Shown: piece by piece, positions 45,841-54,837 of the stretch
Position numbering within the stretch: the stretch's first letter is position 1
Layout: each line of letters begins with the position of its first letter
Assembly: GCF_036245865.1 (NCBI RefSeq)
Contig: NZ_BTTW01000005.1
Location: 124,001-188,000 of the forward strand
Origin: Corallococcus caeni
GTDB lineage: Bacteria > Myxococcota > Myxococcia > Myxococcales > Myxococcaceae
Reading direction: 5' to 3'
Length of the DNA: 64,000 nt
Made by a program: the position numbers and the translations under genes
The notes under the pieces: model-generated
Told to the model about the DNA's origin: nothing
Seen by the model: the letters and a program-made list of their open reading frames with translations, nothing else
Databases searched by the model: none

Positions 45841-46113
45841 ATGAAGCGTTGTCTCTTCGGGCTCGCGGTCCTGATGGCGCTCGCGGGCTGCACCACTGGC
45901 ACGCACAGCTGCGACACGAACGCGGACTGCCCGGAGGGGCGCGTCTGCATCCACGAACATGCGCACGACATCGACGCCGACACCTGTCAGCAGCCCTGCG
46001 CCGACTCAAGCCAGTGCGACGCGCCCGACGTCTGTCCCTGCCCCGACTCGCCCGGAGGCTCGGCGTGCAGGACGGATGATGGCGGCTTCAGCCGCTACTG
46101 CGGGTTCTCCTGA
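45841..46113 (+). CDS. Small Cys-rich lipoprotein
   Basis: 90 aa: [17 protein letters not shown] (lipobox Cys17), then a 70-residue mature part with ten further Cys arranged in repeats [24 protein letters not shown] and [12 protein letters not shown]. This resembles a small disulfide knot of the kind common in myxobacterial surface lipoproteins (N-D-C-P-x-G-x-x-C style). GGAAAGG lies upstream of the ATG. Same strand as the PAS gene (40-bp gap) and pirin. Function unknown. Confidence 0.75.
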   Translation: MKRCLFGLAVLMALAGCTTGTHSCDTNADCPEGRVCIHEHAHDIDADTCQQPCADSSQCDAPDVCPCPDSPGGSACRTDDGGFSRYCGFS

Positions 46114-46178
46114 CGAAGCAGGGCGGCGCGACCACCGGAACTGGGGCAGACTGCGCCCGTTCAAAAAGGAGCCACACC

Positions 46179-47114
46179 ATGAACTGGGATGAAGACCTGC
46201 AGGGCCGTGAGCCCCCGCCCTCGCTGGAGACGCTCATCGTCCCGCGCGTGCGCGACCTGGGCGACGGCTTCCACGTGCGCCGCGCCCTGCCCTCCGCGCG
46301 CCGCCGCATGGTCGGCCCCTTCATCTTCCTGGACCAGATGGGCCCCGCGGACTTCGACCCCGGCCGCGGCCTGGACGTGCGCCCGCATCCGCACATCGGC
46401 CTGTCCACCGTCACCTACCTCTTCCAGGGCGAAATCCTCCACCGCGACTCGCTGGGCTTCGTGCAGCCCATCCGCCCCGGCGCCGTGAACTGGATGACCG
46501 CCGGCCAGGGCATCGCCCACTCGGAGCGCACCGCCCCGGACACGCGCGCCGCCGGCGGCCGCCTCTTCGGCATCCAGGCCTGGGTGGCCCTCCCCAAGCA
46601 ACATGAGGAGGTCGCCCCCGCCTTCGTCCACCACCCCGCGGACACGCTCCCCGTCATCGACGGCGAGGGCATCCACCTCACCGTCATCGCGGGCCAGGTG
46701 CACGGCGGCAAGTCCCCCGTGCGCGCCCACTCCGACCTGTTCTACGCGGACGCGAAGCTGGAGGCGGGAGCGCGCCTGAAGCTCTCCGCCGAGTACGAGG
46801 AGCGGGGCCTCTACCTCGTGGAGGGCACGCTGGACGTGGAGGGCACGCGCTTCCAGCCGGGCGAGCTGCTGGTGTTCAAGCCGGGCAGCGAGATTGTCCT
46901 CAAGGCGGAGTCCTCCGCGCGGATGATGCTGCTGGGCGGCGAGCCCATGGACGGCCCGCGCTACCTCTTCTGGAACTTCGTGTCGTCCTCCAAGGAGCGC
47001 CTGGAGGCCGCCAAGGCGGACTGGAAGGAAGGCAGATTCGCCCCCGTGCCGAAGGAGACGGAGTTCATCCCCCTGCCGCCGGATGATCCGCCCGCGCCCG
47101 TGCGCTACCCATAG
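46179..47114 (+). CDS. Pirin-family bicupin protein
   Basis: 311 aa cytoplasmic bicupin. The N-terminal cupin has the metal ligands of pirin: [24 protein letters not shown] and, further on, GQGIAHSER. The C-terminal cupin spans about 180-285. Bacterial pirins can be quercetin 2,3-dioxygenases or bind regulatory partners; which applies is not visible. AAGGAG lies 8 nt before the ATG. The 3' end overlaps that of the convergent DUF2378 gene by 10 bp. No operon partner on its strand. Confidence 0.88.
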   Translation: MNWDEDLQGREPPPSLETLIVPRVRDLGDGFHVRRALPSARRRMVGPFIFLDQMGPADFDPGRGLDVRPHPHIGLSTVTYLFQGEILHRDSLGFVQPIRPGAVNWMTAGQGIAHSERTAPDTRAAGGRLFGIQAWVALPKQHEEVAPAFVHHPADTLPVIDGEGIHLTVIAGQVHGGKSPVRAHSDLFYADAKLEAGARLKLSAEYEERGLYLVEGTLDVEGTRFQPGELLVFKPGSEIVLKAESSARMMLLGGEPMDGPRYLFWNFVSSSKERLEAAKADWKEGRFAPVPKETEFIPLPPDDPPAPVRYP

Positions 47115-47713
47115 AGCCGGCGCACCGGCGCCAGCGTGCCCGCGGGCCGCTGCGACTTCGCCTGCGACCACGTCAGCCGGTACGTCGCCGCCGTCCCGTC
47201 GAAGGCGATGGGCTTCACCTCCGGTGAGCCCGCGCCCGACGCGCGCAGCGTCTCCGCGAGGAACCCGCAGGCGAAGAAGGGGTTGTCCGCCAGCACGTCC
47301 TTCACCCACAGGGTGGCGTCCTCCCCGGACAGCTCCTCCACCCGGACCTCGTTGAAGTTGTTGCCCGCGCGCAGGTTGTACGGCACGCGCTCCAGCGTCT
47401 TGCGCGGCCCCAGGTGCGTCACGAGCTGCATGCTCGCCCGCCCCACGGACGTCTGCTGGAAGCCCTTCAGGTAGCGGGCGCCCAGCTCCAGGTAGGCCGC
47501 CTCCAGGGGCTGGCCGGGGAAGACGTCCCGCGCCGCCACGTCCAGGAAGAGCCGCCACTGGTCCAGCGAGTAGTGGGGGCGCAGCGGCTCGGAGAGGTTC
47601 AGGCCCGCGGCCTTCAGCTTCTGGCGTCCGTCCCGCGTGAGGTACGGCCCCAGCGCACGCACGAAGAGGGCTTCCACGCTCTGGGCGAAGATTTGCTTTT
47701 CGGATGGGACCAT
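47105..47713 (-). CDS. DUF2378 family protein (myxobacterial paralogous family)
   Basis: 202 aa from [21 protein letters not shown]; the frame open 20 codons upstream is GC-rich filler and was excluded. The pattern ([57 protein letters not shown]) fits DUF2378, a family expanded in Myxococcus and relatives. The role is unknown; some members are thought to bind small ligands with a V4R/heme-NO-like fold, which I cannot test here. Cytoplasmic. Convergent with and overlapping pirin by 10 bp. Its presence supports a myxobacterial source. Confidence 0.8.
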   Translation of the reverse strand: MVPSEKQIFAQSVEALFVRALGPYLTRDGRQKLKAAGLNLSEPLRPHYSLDQWRLFLDVAARDVFPGQPLEAAYLELGARYLKGFQQTSVGRASMQLVTHLGPRKTLERVPYNLRAGNNFNEVRVEELSGEDATLWVKDVLADNPFFACGFLAETLRASGAGSPEVKPIAFDGTAATYRLTWSQAKSQRPAGTLAPVRRLYG

Positions 47714-47796
47714 GCCCCCAGGGTGGGGGCGCCCCTGCGCATCCGGAAGGGCCGACGCAACGCTTCCGTCCACGAGTCATCAGACCCGTAGCTTTT

Positions 47797-49257
47797 TCAG
47801 CCTCGCGGCAGCCGCACCGTGAAGGTCGTCCCCTGGGCTTCCGTGGAGCTCACCTGCACGGTGCCGCCGTGGGCCTTCACGAGCTGGTCAGTGATGTAGA
47901 GCCCCAGCCCCAGTCCTCCGGTCGCACCGCGCTCCCGGTCGCTGCGGCCGGCGCGGCGCCACGCGGAGAAGACGTACGGCAGCTGATCCGCTGGAATGGG
48001 CGCGCCCAGGTTGTGCACTCGCAGCACGGCCTCGGACGCCAGGCCCTCCGCGCTCACGCGCACGGGCGACTCCGGCGGGCTGAACTTGAGCGCGTTGGAG
48101 ACCAGGTTGGTCACCACCTGCTCCAGCCGGTCCGCGTCCCACGCGCCGCGCCCGTCGCCGCGCATGTCCAGCAACACCTCGCGGTGGGGCTGGCTGGCGC
48201 GCGACTCGTCCACCGCGCCGCGCACCACGTCGAACAGGTCACAGCGCGAGCGCACCACCGGCAGCCCCGCGCCCAGCCGCGCCCGGGCGAAGTCCAGCAG
48301 CTGGCGGATCATCCGCTCCATGCGCTCGGCGCTGGTGAGGATGCGCTCGGTGAAGACGCGCTGGCGGTCGGACAGCTCCCCCTGGCGCTGGAGCTGCTGC
48401 GCGGACATGGACAGCGCGTTGAGGGGGTTGCGCAGGTCGTGGCCCAGGATGCCGATGAACTGCTCGCGGAAGTCCTCCGCGTTGCGCAGCTCCGTGGTGT
48501 CCTGGCCGGTGGCGATGACGGCCTCCACCGCGCCCGTGGGCCCGGTGGCGGGCGACATCGTGTACTCGAAGTGCCGCACGCCCGTGTCCGAGGACAGGCT
48601 GATGCGGCCGCGCTGCACCTGGCCCGTGCGCCGCGCCGCGTCCAGCGACTTCGCGAACGGCTCCAGCTGCGGATCCATGGCGCGCAGCGCGTCCATGTTC
48701 CTGCCCGGGATGTGCACGTGGTGCGAGCCGCGCGACGCGGCCACCGCCTGGTTGGCGTAGATGAGCGTCCCGTCCCCGTCATAGAGCGCGATGGGGTCCG
48801 CCGCCGCCCCCATGGCCAGCTCCAGCAGGCGGCGCTGCTGCTGCACCTGGTCGGAGAGGACGCGCACCTCGCGCTCGGCGCGGCGCAGGCGCAGGAGCGC
48901 GTGCACCTGGGCCACCAGCTCCTCCGGGTCCACCGGCGCCACCAGGTACGCGTCCGCGCCGTGCTCCAGCCCCTGGGCCCGGTCCCCGGGGCCCACCGCC
49001 TGCGCGGACAGGTGCAGCACCAGCGCGTTGCGCGTGCGCGGGGAGGCCTTCAGGCGCCGGCACACCTCCAGGCCGCTCATGTCCGGCAGGCGGACGTCCA
49101 GGATGACCAGGTCGGTCCGCTCGTCCGCGAGCGCCAGCGTCTCCCCGCCCGTGCCCGCCTCCAGCACCTGGAAGCCCGACAGGGACAGCACGCGAGACGT
49201 GACGTAGCGGCTGGCCAGGTCGTCGTTGACGTTGAGGATGATGGGTGCGGAAGGCAT
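47797..49257 (-). CDS. Receiver-PAS-histidine kinase hybrid
   Basis: 486 aa soluble kinase starting MPSAPIILNVNDDL. Receiver at 1-125 (acidic ND-D, phosphoacceptor in LVILDVRLPDMSG, Lys region YLVAPV is atypical because the usual Lys-Pro is replaced by Ala-Pro). PAS at about 155-270 (AAADPIALYDGDGTLIYANQAV). HisKA with H-box FIGILGHDLRNPLNALS, HATPase with NLVSNALKFSPP and GGLGLGLYITDQLVKAHGG. The missing receiver Lys may alter phosphorylation. The long upstream frame was rejected. Divergent from the cysteine-synthase gene; partners unknown. Confidence 0.88.
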   Translation of the reverse strand: MPSAPIILNVNDDLASRYVTSRVLSLSGFQVLEAGTGGETLALADERTDLVILDVRLPDMSGLEVCRRLKASPRTRNALVLHLSAQAVGPGDRAQGLEHGADAYLVAPVDPEELVAQVHALLRLRRAEREVRVLSDQVQQQRRLLELAMGAAADPIALYDGDGTLIYANQAVAASRGSHHVHIPGRNMDALRAMDPQLEPFAKSLDAARRTGQVQRGRISLSSDTGVRHFEYTMSPATGPTGAVEAVIATGQDTTELRNAEDFREQFIGILGHDLRNPLNALSMSAQQLQRQGELSDRQRVFTERILTSAERMERMIRQLLDFARARLGAGLPVVRSRCDLFDVVRGAVDESRASQPHREVLLDMRGDGRGAWDADRLEQVVTNLVSNALKFSPPESPVRVSAEGLASEAVLRVHNLGAPIPADQLPYVFSAWRRAGRSDRERGATGGLGLGLYITDQLVKAHGGTVQVSSTEAQGTTFTVRLPRG

Positions 49258-49430
49258 GCGTGCGAAAGAAGCCGTGGCCTCCTTCGTAATGGCTGGCCCG
49301 GGGCGCGCCAAGTGTCACACGTGGGAAAATGTCTTCTCCGACGGAACAGCCGGGGGAACGGCCGGCCGCCGGCGCTCGCTGGACGACAGGGCGACTCCCC
49401 CGCCAGCGCGTTTCGCGATAGGGATGGGTC

Positions 49431-50402
49431 ATGCGCCCTCCCTGCCGCCCGCTACCCGCTGATGGCCGCTTCCTCCAGGCCGTGGGGCCCACGCCGCTGG
49501 TGCCCGTGCGGCTGGACCCGGAAGGCCCCACCATCTGGTGCAAGCTGGAGTTCCTCAACCCCAGTGGGTCCACCAAGGATCGCATCGCCCGGTACATGCT
49601 GGAGAAGGCGTGGCGGCTGGGGGAGCTGTGCCCGGGCGGCGACGTGGTGGAAGCATCCAGCGGCTCCACCAGCATCGCCATGGCGCTGGCGAGCGCGCAG
49701 ATGGGGTGCCGCTTCACGGCGGTGATGCCGGAGGGCGTGACGGAGGAGCGGCTCATCGCCATCCGCGCCTACGGCGGCGAGGTGGAGCTGGTGCCGCGCT
49801 CGGAGGGCATCCGGGGCGCCATCGCGCGGGCGGCGGCCATGGCGAAGGAGCGCGGCGGCTACGCGCCCCGCCAGTTCGAGAACCCCGACAACGCGGAGGC
49901 GCACCGCGTGTGGACGGGACAGGAAATCCTGGCGCAGGTGCCGGGCGGCCTGGTGCACGGCGTGGTGAGCGGCGTGGGCACGGGCGGCACCATCGTGGGG
50001 CTGTACCAGGCGTTCGCGGAAGCCGGCTGTCCGGTGACGCCCTTCGTGGCGCGGCCCATCTCCGGGCTGGGCTGCGACATCGAGTGTTGCAGCTTCAGCG
50101 CGCGCGTACCGGGCGTGGTGGACGGCCTGTCGCGGCTGTACCGCGAGGCGGACATGCCGGGCCGGGTGGAGCTGGACGTGTCGGACGACCTGGCCATGCG
50201 CACCGCGCGGGCGCTCATCCGCCGGGGCTTCCCGGTGGGCCCGTCCTCCGGCCTCAACTACGCGGCGGCGGTGGAGGCGGCGAAGCGGCTGGGCCCGCAG
50301 GCCCAGGTGGTGACGGTGTTCCCGGACCGCATGGAGCGCTACTTCTCCACGGAGCTCGTGCAGCCCCGGCCCACGCCCGCCCCCGCGTCCAAGGCCAGCT
50401 GA
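49431..50402 (+). CDS. Cysteine-synthase-family PLP enzyme
   Basis: 323 aa fold-type II PLP enzyme. Catalytic Lys49 in LNPSGSTKDRIARYM; substrate loop SSGSTSIAMALA; phosphate-binding GVGTGGTIVGLYQAF; C-terminal GPSSGLNYAAAVEA. These are hallmarks of O-acetylserine sulfhydrylase or cystathionine beta-synthase relatives. The unusual GCDIECCSFSARVPGVVDG segment (about 215-235) is not typical of CysK/CysM and may indicate another nucleophile. No cys genes adjoin. Converges with the Rieske gene (4 bp between stops). Substrate undecided. Confidence 0.85.
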   Translation: MRPPCRPLPADGRFLQAVGPTPLVPVRLDPEGPTIWCKLEFLNPSGSTKDRIARYMLEKAWRLGELCPGGDVVEASSGSTSIAMALASAQMGCRFTAVMPEGVTEERLIAIRAYGGEVELVPRSEGIRGAIARAAAMAKERGGYAPRQFENPDNAEAHRVWTGQEILAQVPGGLVHGVVSGVGTGGTIVGLYQAFAEAGCPVTPFVARPISGLGCDIECCSFSARVPGVVDGLSRLYREADMPGRVELDVSDDLAMRTARALIRRGFPVGPSSGLNYAAAVEAAKRLGPQAQVVTVFPDRMERYFSTELVQPRPTPAPASKAS

Positions 50403-50406
50403 CGGC

Positions 50407-51498
50407 TCACGTGCGCATGCGCACGCGCGTCTCGTGCACGGTGTCCGGGGGCGGGGCGGTGCGCTCGCGCTCCTGGGCGCGCATCAGGCGCAGGATGCTG
50501 GGCCCCAGCACGTCGATTTCGGTGGAGGCGTAGGCCTCCGTGCCGAAGCGGCGGATGGAGTCCGTCTGCTTCTCCAGGATGCGCGCGTCCTGCCCGAAGA
50601 TGTGCAGGCCCACGGGCAGCACGAAGGGCAGCGCGGCCTTGAGCAGCCAGCGCGGCACGGGCAGCTTGAACGTCACCACCGCGTACACGAGCGTGTCCCA
50701 GTCCCCCACCGGCGTCATGGCGGAGGTGACCAGGATGTGGCTCTTGTCCCCGATGCGGTACTCCACCTGCGCGATGGAGGGCATCAGGAAGCGGTCGAAG
50801 TGCTGCACCACCTGGCCGCCCGGCGCGAGCAGCTTCCCCACGAGCCCCTTGGGCGCGGGCTCGCCCAGGTACTCCGCCTCCACGCGGTCCGCGCTCCTGC
50901 GCACCACCACGTCGATTTCGTTCTTCTTCTCCGCGGTGCGGAACAGGCCGCCGTGGAGGAAGGCCGTGTGCGGCACGTCCAGCGTGTTCTCCAGCACCGC
51001 GTGCAGCGACCCCGGCGCGCGCAGCACCCGGCGCACGGTGGTGTAGTCCGCCGCGTCCAGCAGCGGGAAGCGGAAGGGCTCCGTGGTGGGCTCCACGCCG
51101 GGCGTGGAGTAGACCCAGACGAAGCCGTCCTGCTCGCGCGTCGCGTGGGACGCGGCGCAGCGGGAGCGGGCCTCGGGCTCACCCACGAGGCCCGGGATGA
51201 GCCGGCACTGGCCTCCGGTGTCGAAGCGCCACCCGTGGTAGCCGCACTCCAGCTGCCCCTCCTTCACGCGCCCCAGCGACAGGGGCACGTTGCGGTGCGG
51301 GCAGCGGTCCACCAGGGCGCCGGGCCTGCCGCCCTCGCCCCGGAAGAGCACCAGGGGCGTGCCCTGGAGGGTGCGCGCGAGCGGCTTGTCCCCCAGCTCA
51401 CGCGACGTGCAGAGGATGAACCAGGAGTGGGGAAGCCGGACGACGGAGATGTGACTGGGGGACGCGCCCGGGGCGCGCCCCTCCTCGCGGGCATTCAT
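50407..51498 (-). CDS. Rieske non-heme iron oxygenase
   Basis: 363 aa. The Rieske 2Fe-2S centre is formed by Cys66-x-His68 in CPHRN and Cys85-x2-His88 in CGYHGW; the catalytic domain carries ENTLDVPHTAFLHGG with Asp174, His177 and His182 at the usual spacing for mononuclear iron. This is an aromatic-ring or sterol/demethylase type oxygenase alpha subunit; the substrate is unknown. No reductase or ferredoxin gene nearby, so electrons come from elsewhere. A C-terminal region with hydrophobic VPRWLLKAALPFVLPVGLHIFG may contact membranes. Single gene. Confidence 0.85.
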   Translation of the reverse strand: MNAREEGRAPGASPSHISVVRLPHSWFILCTSRELGDKPLARTLQGTPLVLFRGEGGRPGALVDRCPHRNVPLSLGRVKEGQLECGYHGWRFDTGGQCRLIPGLVGEPEARSRCAASHATREQDGFVWVYSTPGVEPTTEPFRFPLLDAADYTTVRRVLRAPGSLHAVLENTLDVPHTAFLHGGLFRTAEKKNEIDVVVRRSADRVEAEYLGEPAPKGLVGKLLAPGGQVVQHFDRFLMPSIAQVEYRIGDKSHILVTSAMTPVGDWDTLVYAVVTFKLPVPRWLLKAALPFVLPVGLHIFGQDARILEKQTDSIRRFGTEAYASTEIDVLGPSILRLMRAQERERTAPPPDTVHETRVRMRT

Positions 51499-51539
51499 GT
51501 GCCCAGTCTAATGGGCCCGGGCGTCCGTGCACGCCCCCT

Positions 51540-51953
51540 TCAGGCGGGCAGGTCGGCGGCGCGCTGGGCGGCCTCCGGGTTGATGGGCTGCGGCATCACC
51601 CCGCCGCTCATCTTCCGGCAGGACTCCTCGCAGCGGCGGCACGCCTCCGCGCAGGACTTCATCAGCCCCTCGTCGCCCAGCTTCTCGCAGGCGGTCGCGC
51701 AGGCGGCGCACACCTCCGCGCAGGCGAAGCAGGTGCGCGAGTGCAGGTCGGAGCCCCGCAGCATGAAGCGCGCGCTCGTCTCGCAGATGTCCGCGCAGTC
51801 CATCAGCAGCCGGAGGTGCTTCGGCTCGGCGTGCTTGCCTCCCCGCTGGAGACCGTCCGCCAGCGTCTCCATGCAGACGCGGTGACAGGCCAGGCAGTTG
51901 TCGATGCACTCGCGCAGCTCGTCCTTGCTTCGCATCGCCTCGGCGTTCGCCAT
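51540..51953 (-). CDS. Cys-rich four-helix-bundle copper-binding protein (Csp/DUF326)
   Basis: 137 aa with 15 Cys set at helical spacings: four in RECIDNCLACHRVC, two in MDCADIC, five in TCFACAEVCAACATAC, four in KSCAEACRRCEESC. This is the copper-storage (Csp) pattern in which thiols line a four-helix bundle and bind many Cu(I). There is no signal peptide or Tat motif, so it is the cytosolic Csp3-like type. AAAGGA precedes the ATG. It lies 109 bp behind the P1B ATPase on the same strand, which fits copper sequestration beside export. Confidence 0.88.
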   Translation of the reverse strand: MANAEAMRSKDELRECIDNCLACHRVCMETLADGLQRGGKHAEPKHLRLLMDCADICETSARFMLRGSDLHSRTCFACAEVCAACATACEKLGDEGLMKSCAEACRRCEESCRKMSGGVMPQPINPEAAQRAADLPA

Positions 51954-52062
51954 GGTGGGCGTCCTTTCAGGTCATGAGCCTCCGGCCTCACGGTGGGCAC
52001 GCGCGGGGGCCCCACCACCCCACCGCGCGCGCCCGGCTGGCCGGCGGGCCGACAGCCCCGGA

Positions 52063-54540
52063 CTAGAACTCCAGGCGCCGCAACCGCAGGGCGTTGCCGA
52101 TGACGGACACCGACGAGAGGCTCATCGCCGCGCTCGCGAACAGCGGGCTCAGGAGCAGCCCCAGGACGGGATACAGCACGCCCGCCGCCAGCGGCACGCC
52201 CAACAGGTTGTAGACGAAGGCGAAGAAGAGGTTCTGCCGGATGTTGCGCAGCACGGCCTGGCTCAGCGCGCGTGCCCTCGCGATGCCCCGCAGGTCGCCC
52301 TTCACCAGCGTCACGCCCGCGCTCTCCATGGCGATGTCCGTGCCCGTCCCCATGGCGATGCCCACGTCCGCCCTCGCGAGCGCCGGCGCGTCGTTCACGC
52401 CGTCGCCCGCCATGGCCACCACGCGCCCCTGGGCCTGCAGCGCCTTGACCGCGTCGCCCTTCGCGTCCGGCTGCACGCCCGCGATGACCTCCGTGATGCC
52501 CAGCCTGCGCGCCACCGCGTGCGCCGTCGTCGGACTGTCGCCCGTCAGCATCACCACGCGCAGGCCCTCCGCCCTGAGCCGCGCCAGGGCCTCCGGCGTG
52601 GACGGCTTCACCGGGTCCTCCACGCCCAGCAGCCCCGCCGCGCGGCCGTCCACCGACACCAGCACCACCGTCTGGCCTTCGTGGCGCAGCGCCTCCGCGC
52701 GCTCCGTCAGCGCCTCCACCTCCACGCCCAGGCTCCGCATCAGCGCCGCGTTGCCCAGCGCCACTTCGCGGCCGTCCACGCGGCCCCGGACGCCCTGCCC
52801 TGGCACGGCCTGGAAGCCCTCCACGCCGGCAGGGGACACGCCCCGCTCCCGGGCGCCCGCGACCAGGGCGGCGGCCAGCGGGTGCTCGCTGCCGCGCTCC
52901 AGGCTCGCGGCCTGGCGCAGGAGTCCGGAGGCGTCCACGCCCGGCACGGGCTCCACCGTCACGAGGCGCGGCTTGCCCTCCGTCAGCGTGCCCGTCTTGT
53001 CCACCACCAGCGTGTCCACCGCCGCCATCCGCTCCAGCGCCGCCGCGTCGCGGATGAGCACGCCCATGCGCGCGCCCTGCCCCGTCCCCACCATCACGGA
53101 CATGGGCGTGGCCAGGCCCAGCGCGCACGGGCAGGCGATGATCAACACCGCCACCGCGTTCACCAGCGCGTGCGCGAGCCTGGGCTCCGGGCCCCACACC
53201 GCCCACACCGCGGCCGTCACCACCGCCACCGCGATGACCGCGGGCACGAAGATGCCGGCCACGCGGTCCGCCAGCCGCTGGATGGGCGCGCGGGTGCGCT
53301 GCGCCTCGGCCACGCGCTGGACGATGCGCGACAGGAGCGTGTCCTGGCCCACGCGCTCCGCGCGCATCACCAGCGTGCCCGTGCCGTTCACCGTACCGCC
53401 CGTCACCTTCGCGCCCGGCCCCTTCTCCACCGGCACGGGCTCTCCGGTGACGAGCGACTCGTCCACCGCGCTCGCGCCCTCCAGCACCTCGCCGTCCACC
53501 GGCACCTTGCCGCCGGGGAGCACGCGCAGGCGCCACCCCACGTGCACCTGGGACAGCGGCACGTCCTCCTCGTGGCCGTCGTCCGAGATGTGCCTGGCCA
53601 TGGCGGGGGCCAGCGACAGCAGGGCCCGCAGCGCGCCGGACGTCGCGTGGCGGGCGCGCAGCTCCAGCACCTGCCCCAGCGCCACCAGCGTGAGGATGAT
53701 GGCGGCGGCCTCGTAGTACACGGGCGCGGTGCCGCCGTGCCCCGTGCGCGCGCCTTGCGGCAGCAGGTGCGGGAACAGCGTGGCCGCCACGCTGAAGACG
53801 TACGCCGCGCCCGCGCCCAGCGCGATGAGCGTGAACATGTTCAGGTGCCGGTTGCGCACCGACGCCAGGCCCCGCTGGAAGAACGGCGCCCCCACCCACA
53901 GCACCACCGGCGTCGCCAGCGCGAACTGCGCCCACACGAGCGCCGCGGGCGACAGCGCGTGCTGCACCGGCTGGCCCGGCAGCATGTCCGACATGCCCAG
54001 CAGCATCAGCGGCACGCTCAGGGCCAGCCCCACCCAGAACCGCCGCGTCATCGAGCGCAGCTCCGGGTCCGGCGGCTCCTCCACCGTCACCGTGCGCGGC
54101 TCCAGCGCCATGCCGCACTTCGGGCAGGTGCCCGGCCCGTCGCGCACCACCTCCGGGTGCATCGGGCAGGTGTACTCGACGCGCGTCTGGAGGGCGGGCG
54201 GAGCCTCCGGCTCCAGCGCCATGCCGCACTTCGGGCAGGCCCCCGGCGCGTCCTGGCGCACCTCCGGATCCATGGGGCACACGTACACGGCGCCCGGCGG
54301 GGCCGGGGGTGGCGGCGTCCGGGGCTGGAAAAAGTGCCCGGGGTCCGCCTGGAAGCGCTGGCGGCACTTCTGCCCGCAGAAGAACCAGGTGTGGCCGTCG
54401 TGCTCCCAGCTGCCGCCCTTGGGGGCGCGCGGGTCCACCTCCATGCCGCACACGGGGTCGATGGCCGGCCCTCCCTCCGTGGCGTGGGGGGGCGGCTGGG
54501 GCGAAGGGGCGGAATGAGAGTGGGAATGGGGGTGCGTCAT
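52063..54540 (-). CDS. copA: Copper-translocating P1B-type ATPase
   Basis: 825 aa. Starts with a His-rich tail ([10 protein letters not shown]), then a YHS domain (27-70; [10 protein letters not shown]), then two heavy-metal-binding repeats [20 protein letters not shown] (88-107) and [20 protein letters not shown] (125-144); no classical HMA domain. Core: TGEPVPVEK, the transport motif CPC (470-472), phosphorylation Asp514 in [25 protein letters not shown] and [23 protein letters not shown] with these ends fits Cu(I) export. AAAGGAGG lies 7 nt before the ATG. Probably regulated with the Csp gene behind it; a CorE-like sigma factor is encoded 2.4 kb away. Confidence 0.93.
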   Translation of the reverse strand: MTHPHSHSHSAPSPQPPPHATEGGPAIDPVCGMEVDPRAPKGGSWEHDGHTWFFCGQKCRQRFQADPGHFFQPRTPPPPAPPGAVYVCPMDPEVRQDAPGACPKCGMALEPEAPPALQTRVEYTCPMHPEVVRDGPGTCPKCGMALEPRTVTVEEPPDPELRSMTRRFWVGLALSVPLMLLGMSDMLPGQPVQHALSPAALVWAQFALATPVVLWVGAPFFQRGLASVRNRHLNMFTLIALGAGAAYVFSVAATLFPHLLPQGARTGHGGTAPVYYEAAAIILTLVALGQVLELRARHATSGALRALLSLAPAMARHISDDGHEEDVPLSQVHVGWRLRVLPGGKVPVDGEVLEGASAVDESLVTGEPVPVEKGPGAKVTGGTVNGTGTLVMRAERVGQDTLLSRIVQRVAEAQRTRAPIQRLADRVAGIFVPAVIAVAVVTAAVWAVWGPEPRLAHALVNAVAVLIIACPCALGLATPMSVMVGTGQGARMGVLIRDAAALERMAAVDTLVVDKTGTLTEGKPRLVTVEPVPGVDASGLLRQAASLERGSEHPLAAALVAGARERGVSPAGVEGFQAVPGQGVRGRVDGREVALGNAALMRSLGVEVEALTERAEALRHEGQTVVLVSVDGRAAGLLGVEDPVKPSTPEALARLRAEGLRVVMLTGDSPTTAHAVARRLGITEVIAGVQPDAKGDAVKALQAQGRVVAMAGDGVNDAPALARADVGIAMGTGTDIAMESAGVTLVKGDLRGIARARALSQAVLRNIRQNLFFAFVYNLLGVPLAAGVLYPVLGLLLSPLFASAAMSLSSVSVIGNALRLRRLEF

Positions 54541-54837
54541 GGTGGAGCCTCCTTTCCCCGGGCCAACGCGGCACCCGGCGCGCTCTTACACATGCGTAAT
54601 CCGCCCCCTCCCCGCCCCCGTGTGGCCCCGCTCCTTCCACTGGAGGGCGGGGCGCCAGGCAGGCCGGGGGATTTGTCCGCCCGGGGCCTTTTCCGGTAGG
54701 AGGCAGCCCCGGCAGCCTGGATTTCCGGGGCATTGCACGTTGGGCCCACCGCACCCGCCGGGGAAATTGCCCGGAAAATCCACTCCCTCCGTATGGCCTG
54801 GGAGGCACGGTCGGGGCCCGACCAGAGAGGGCATCGA

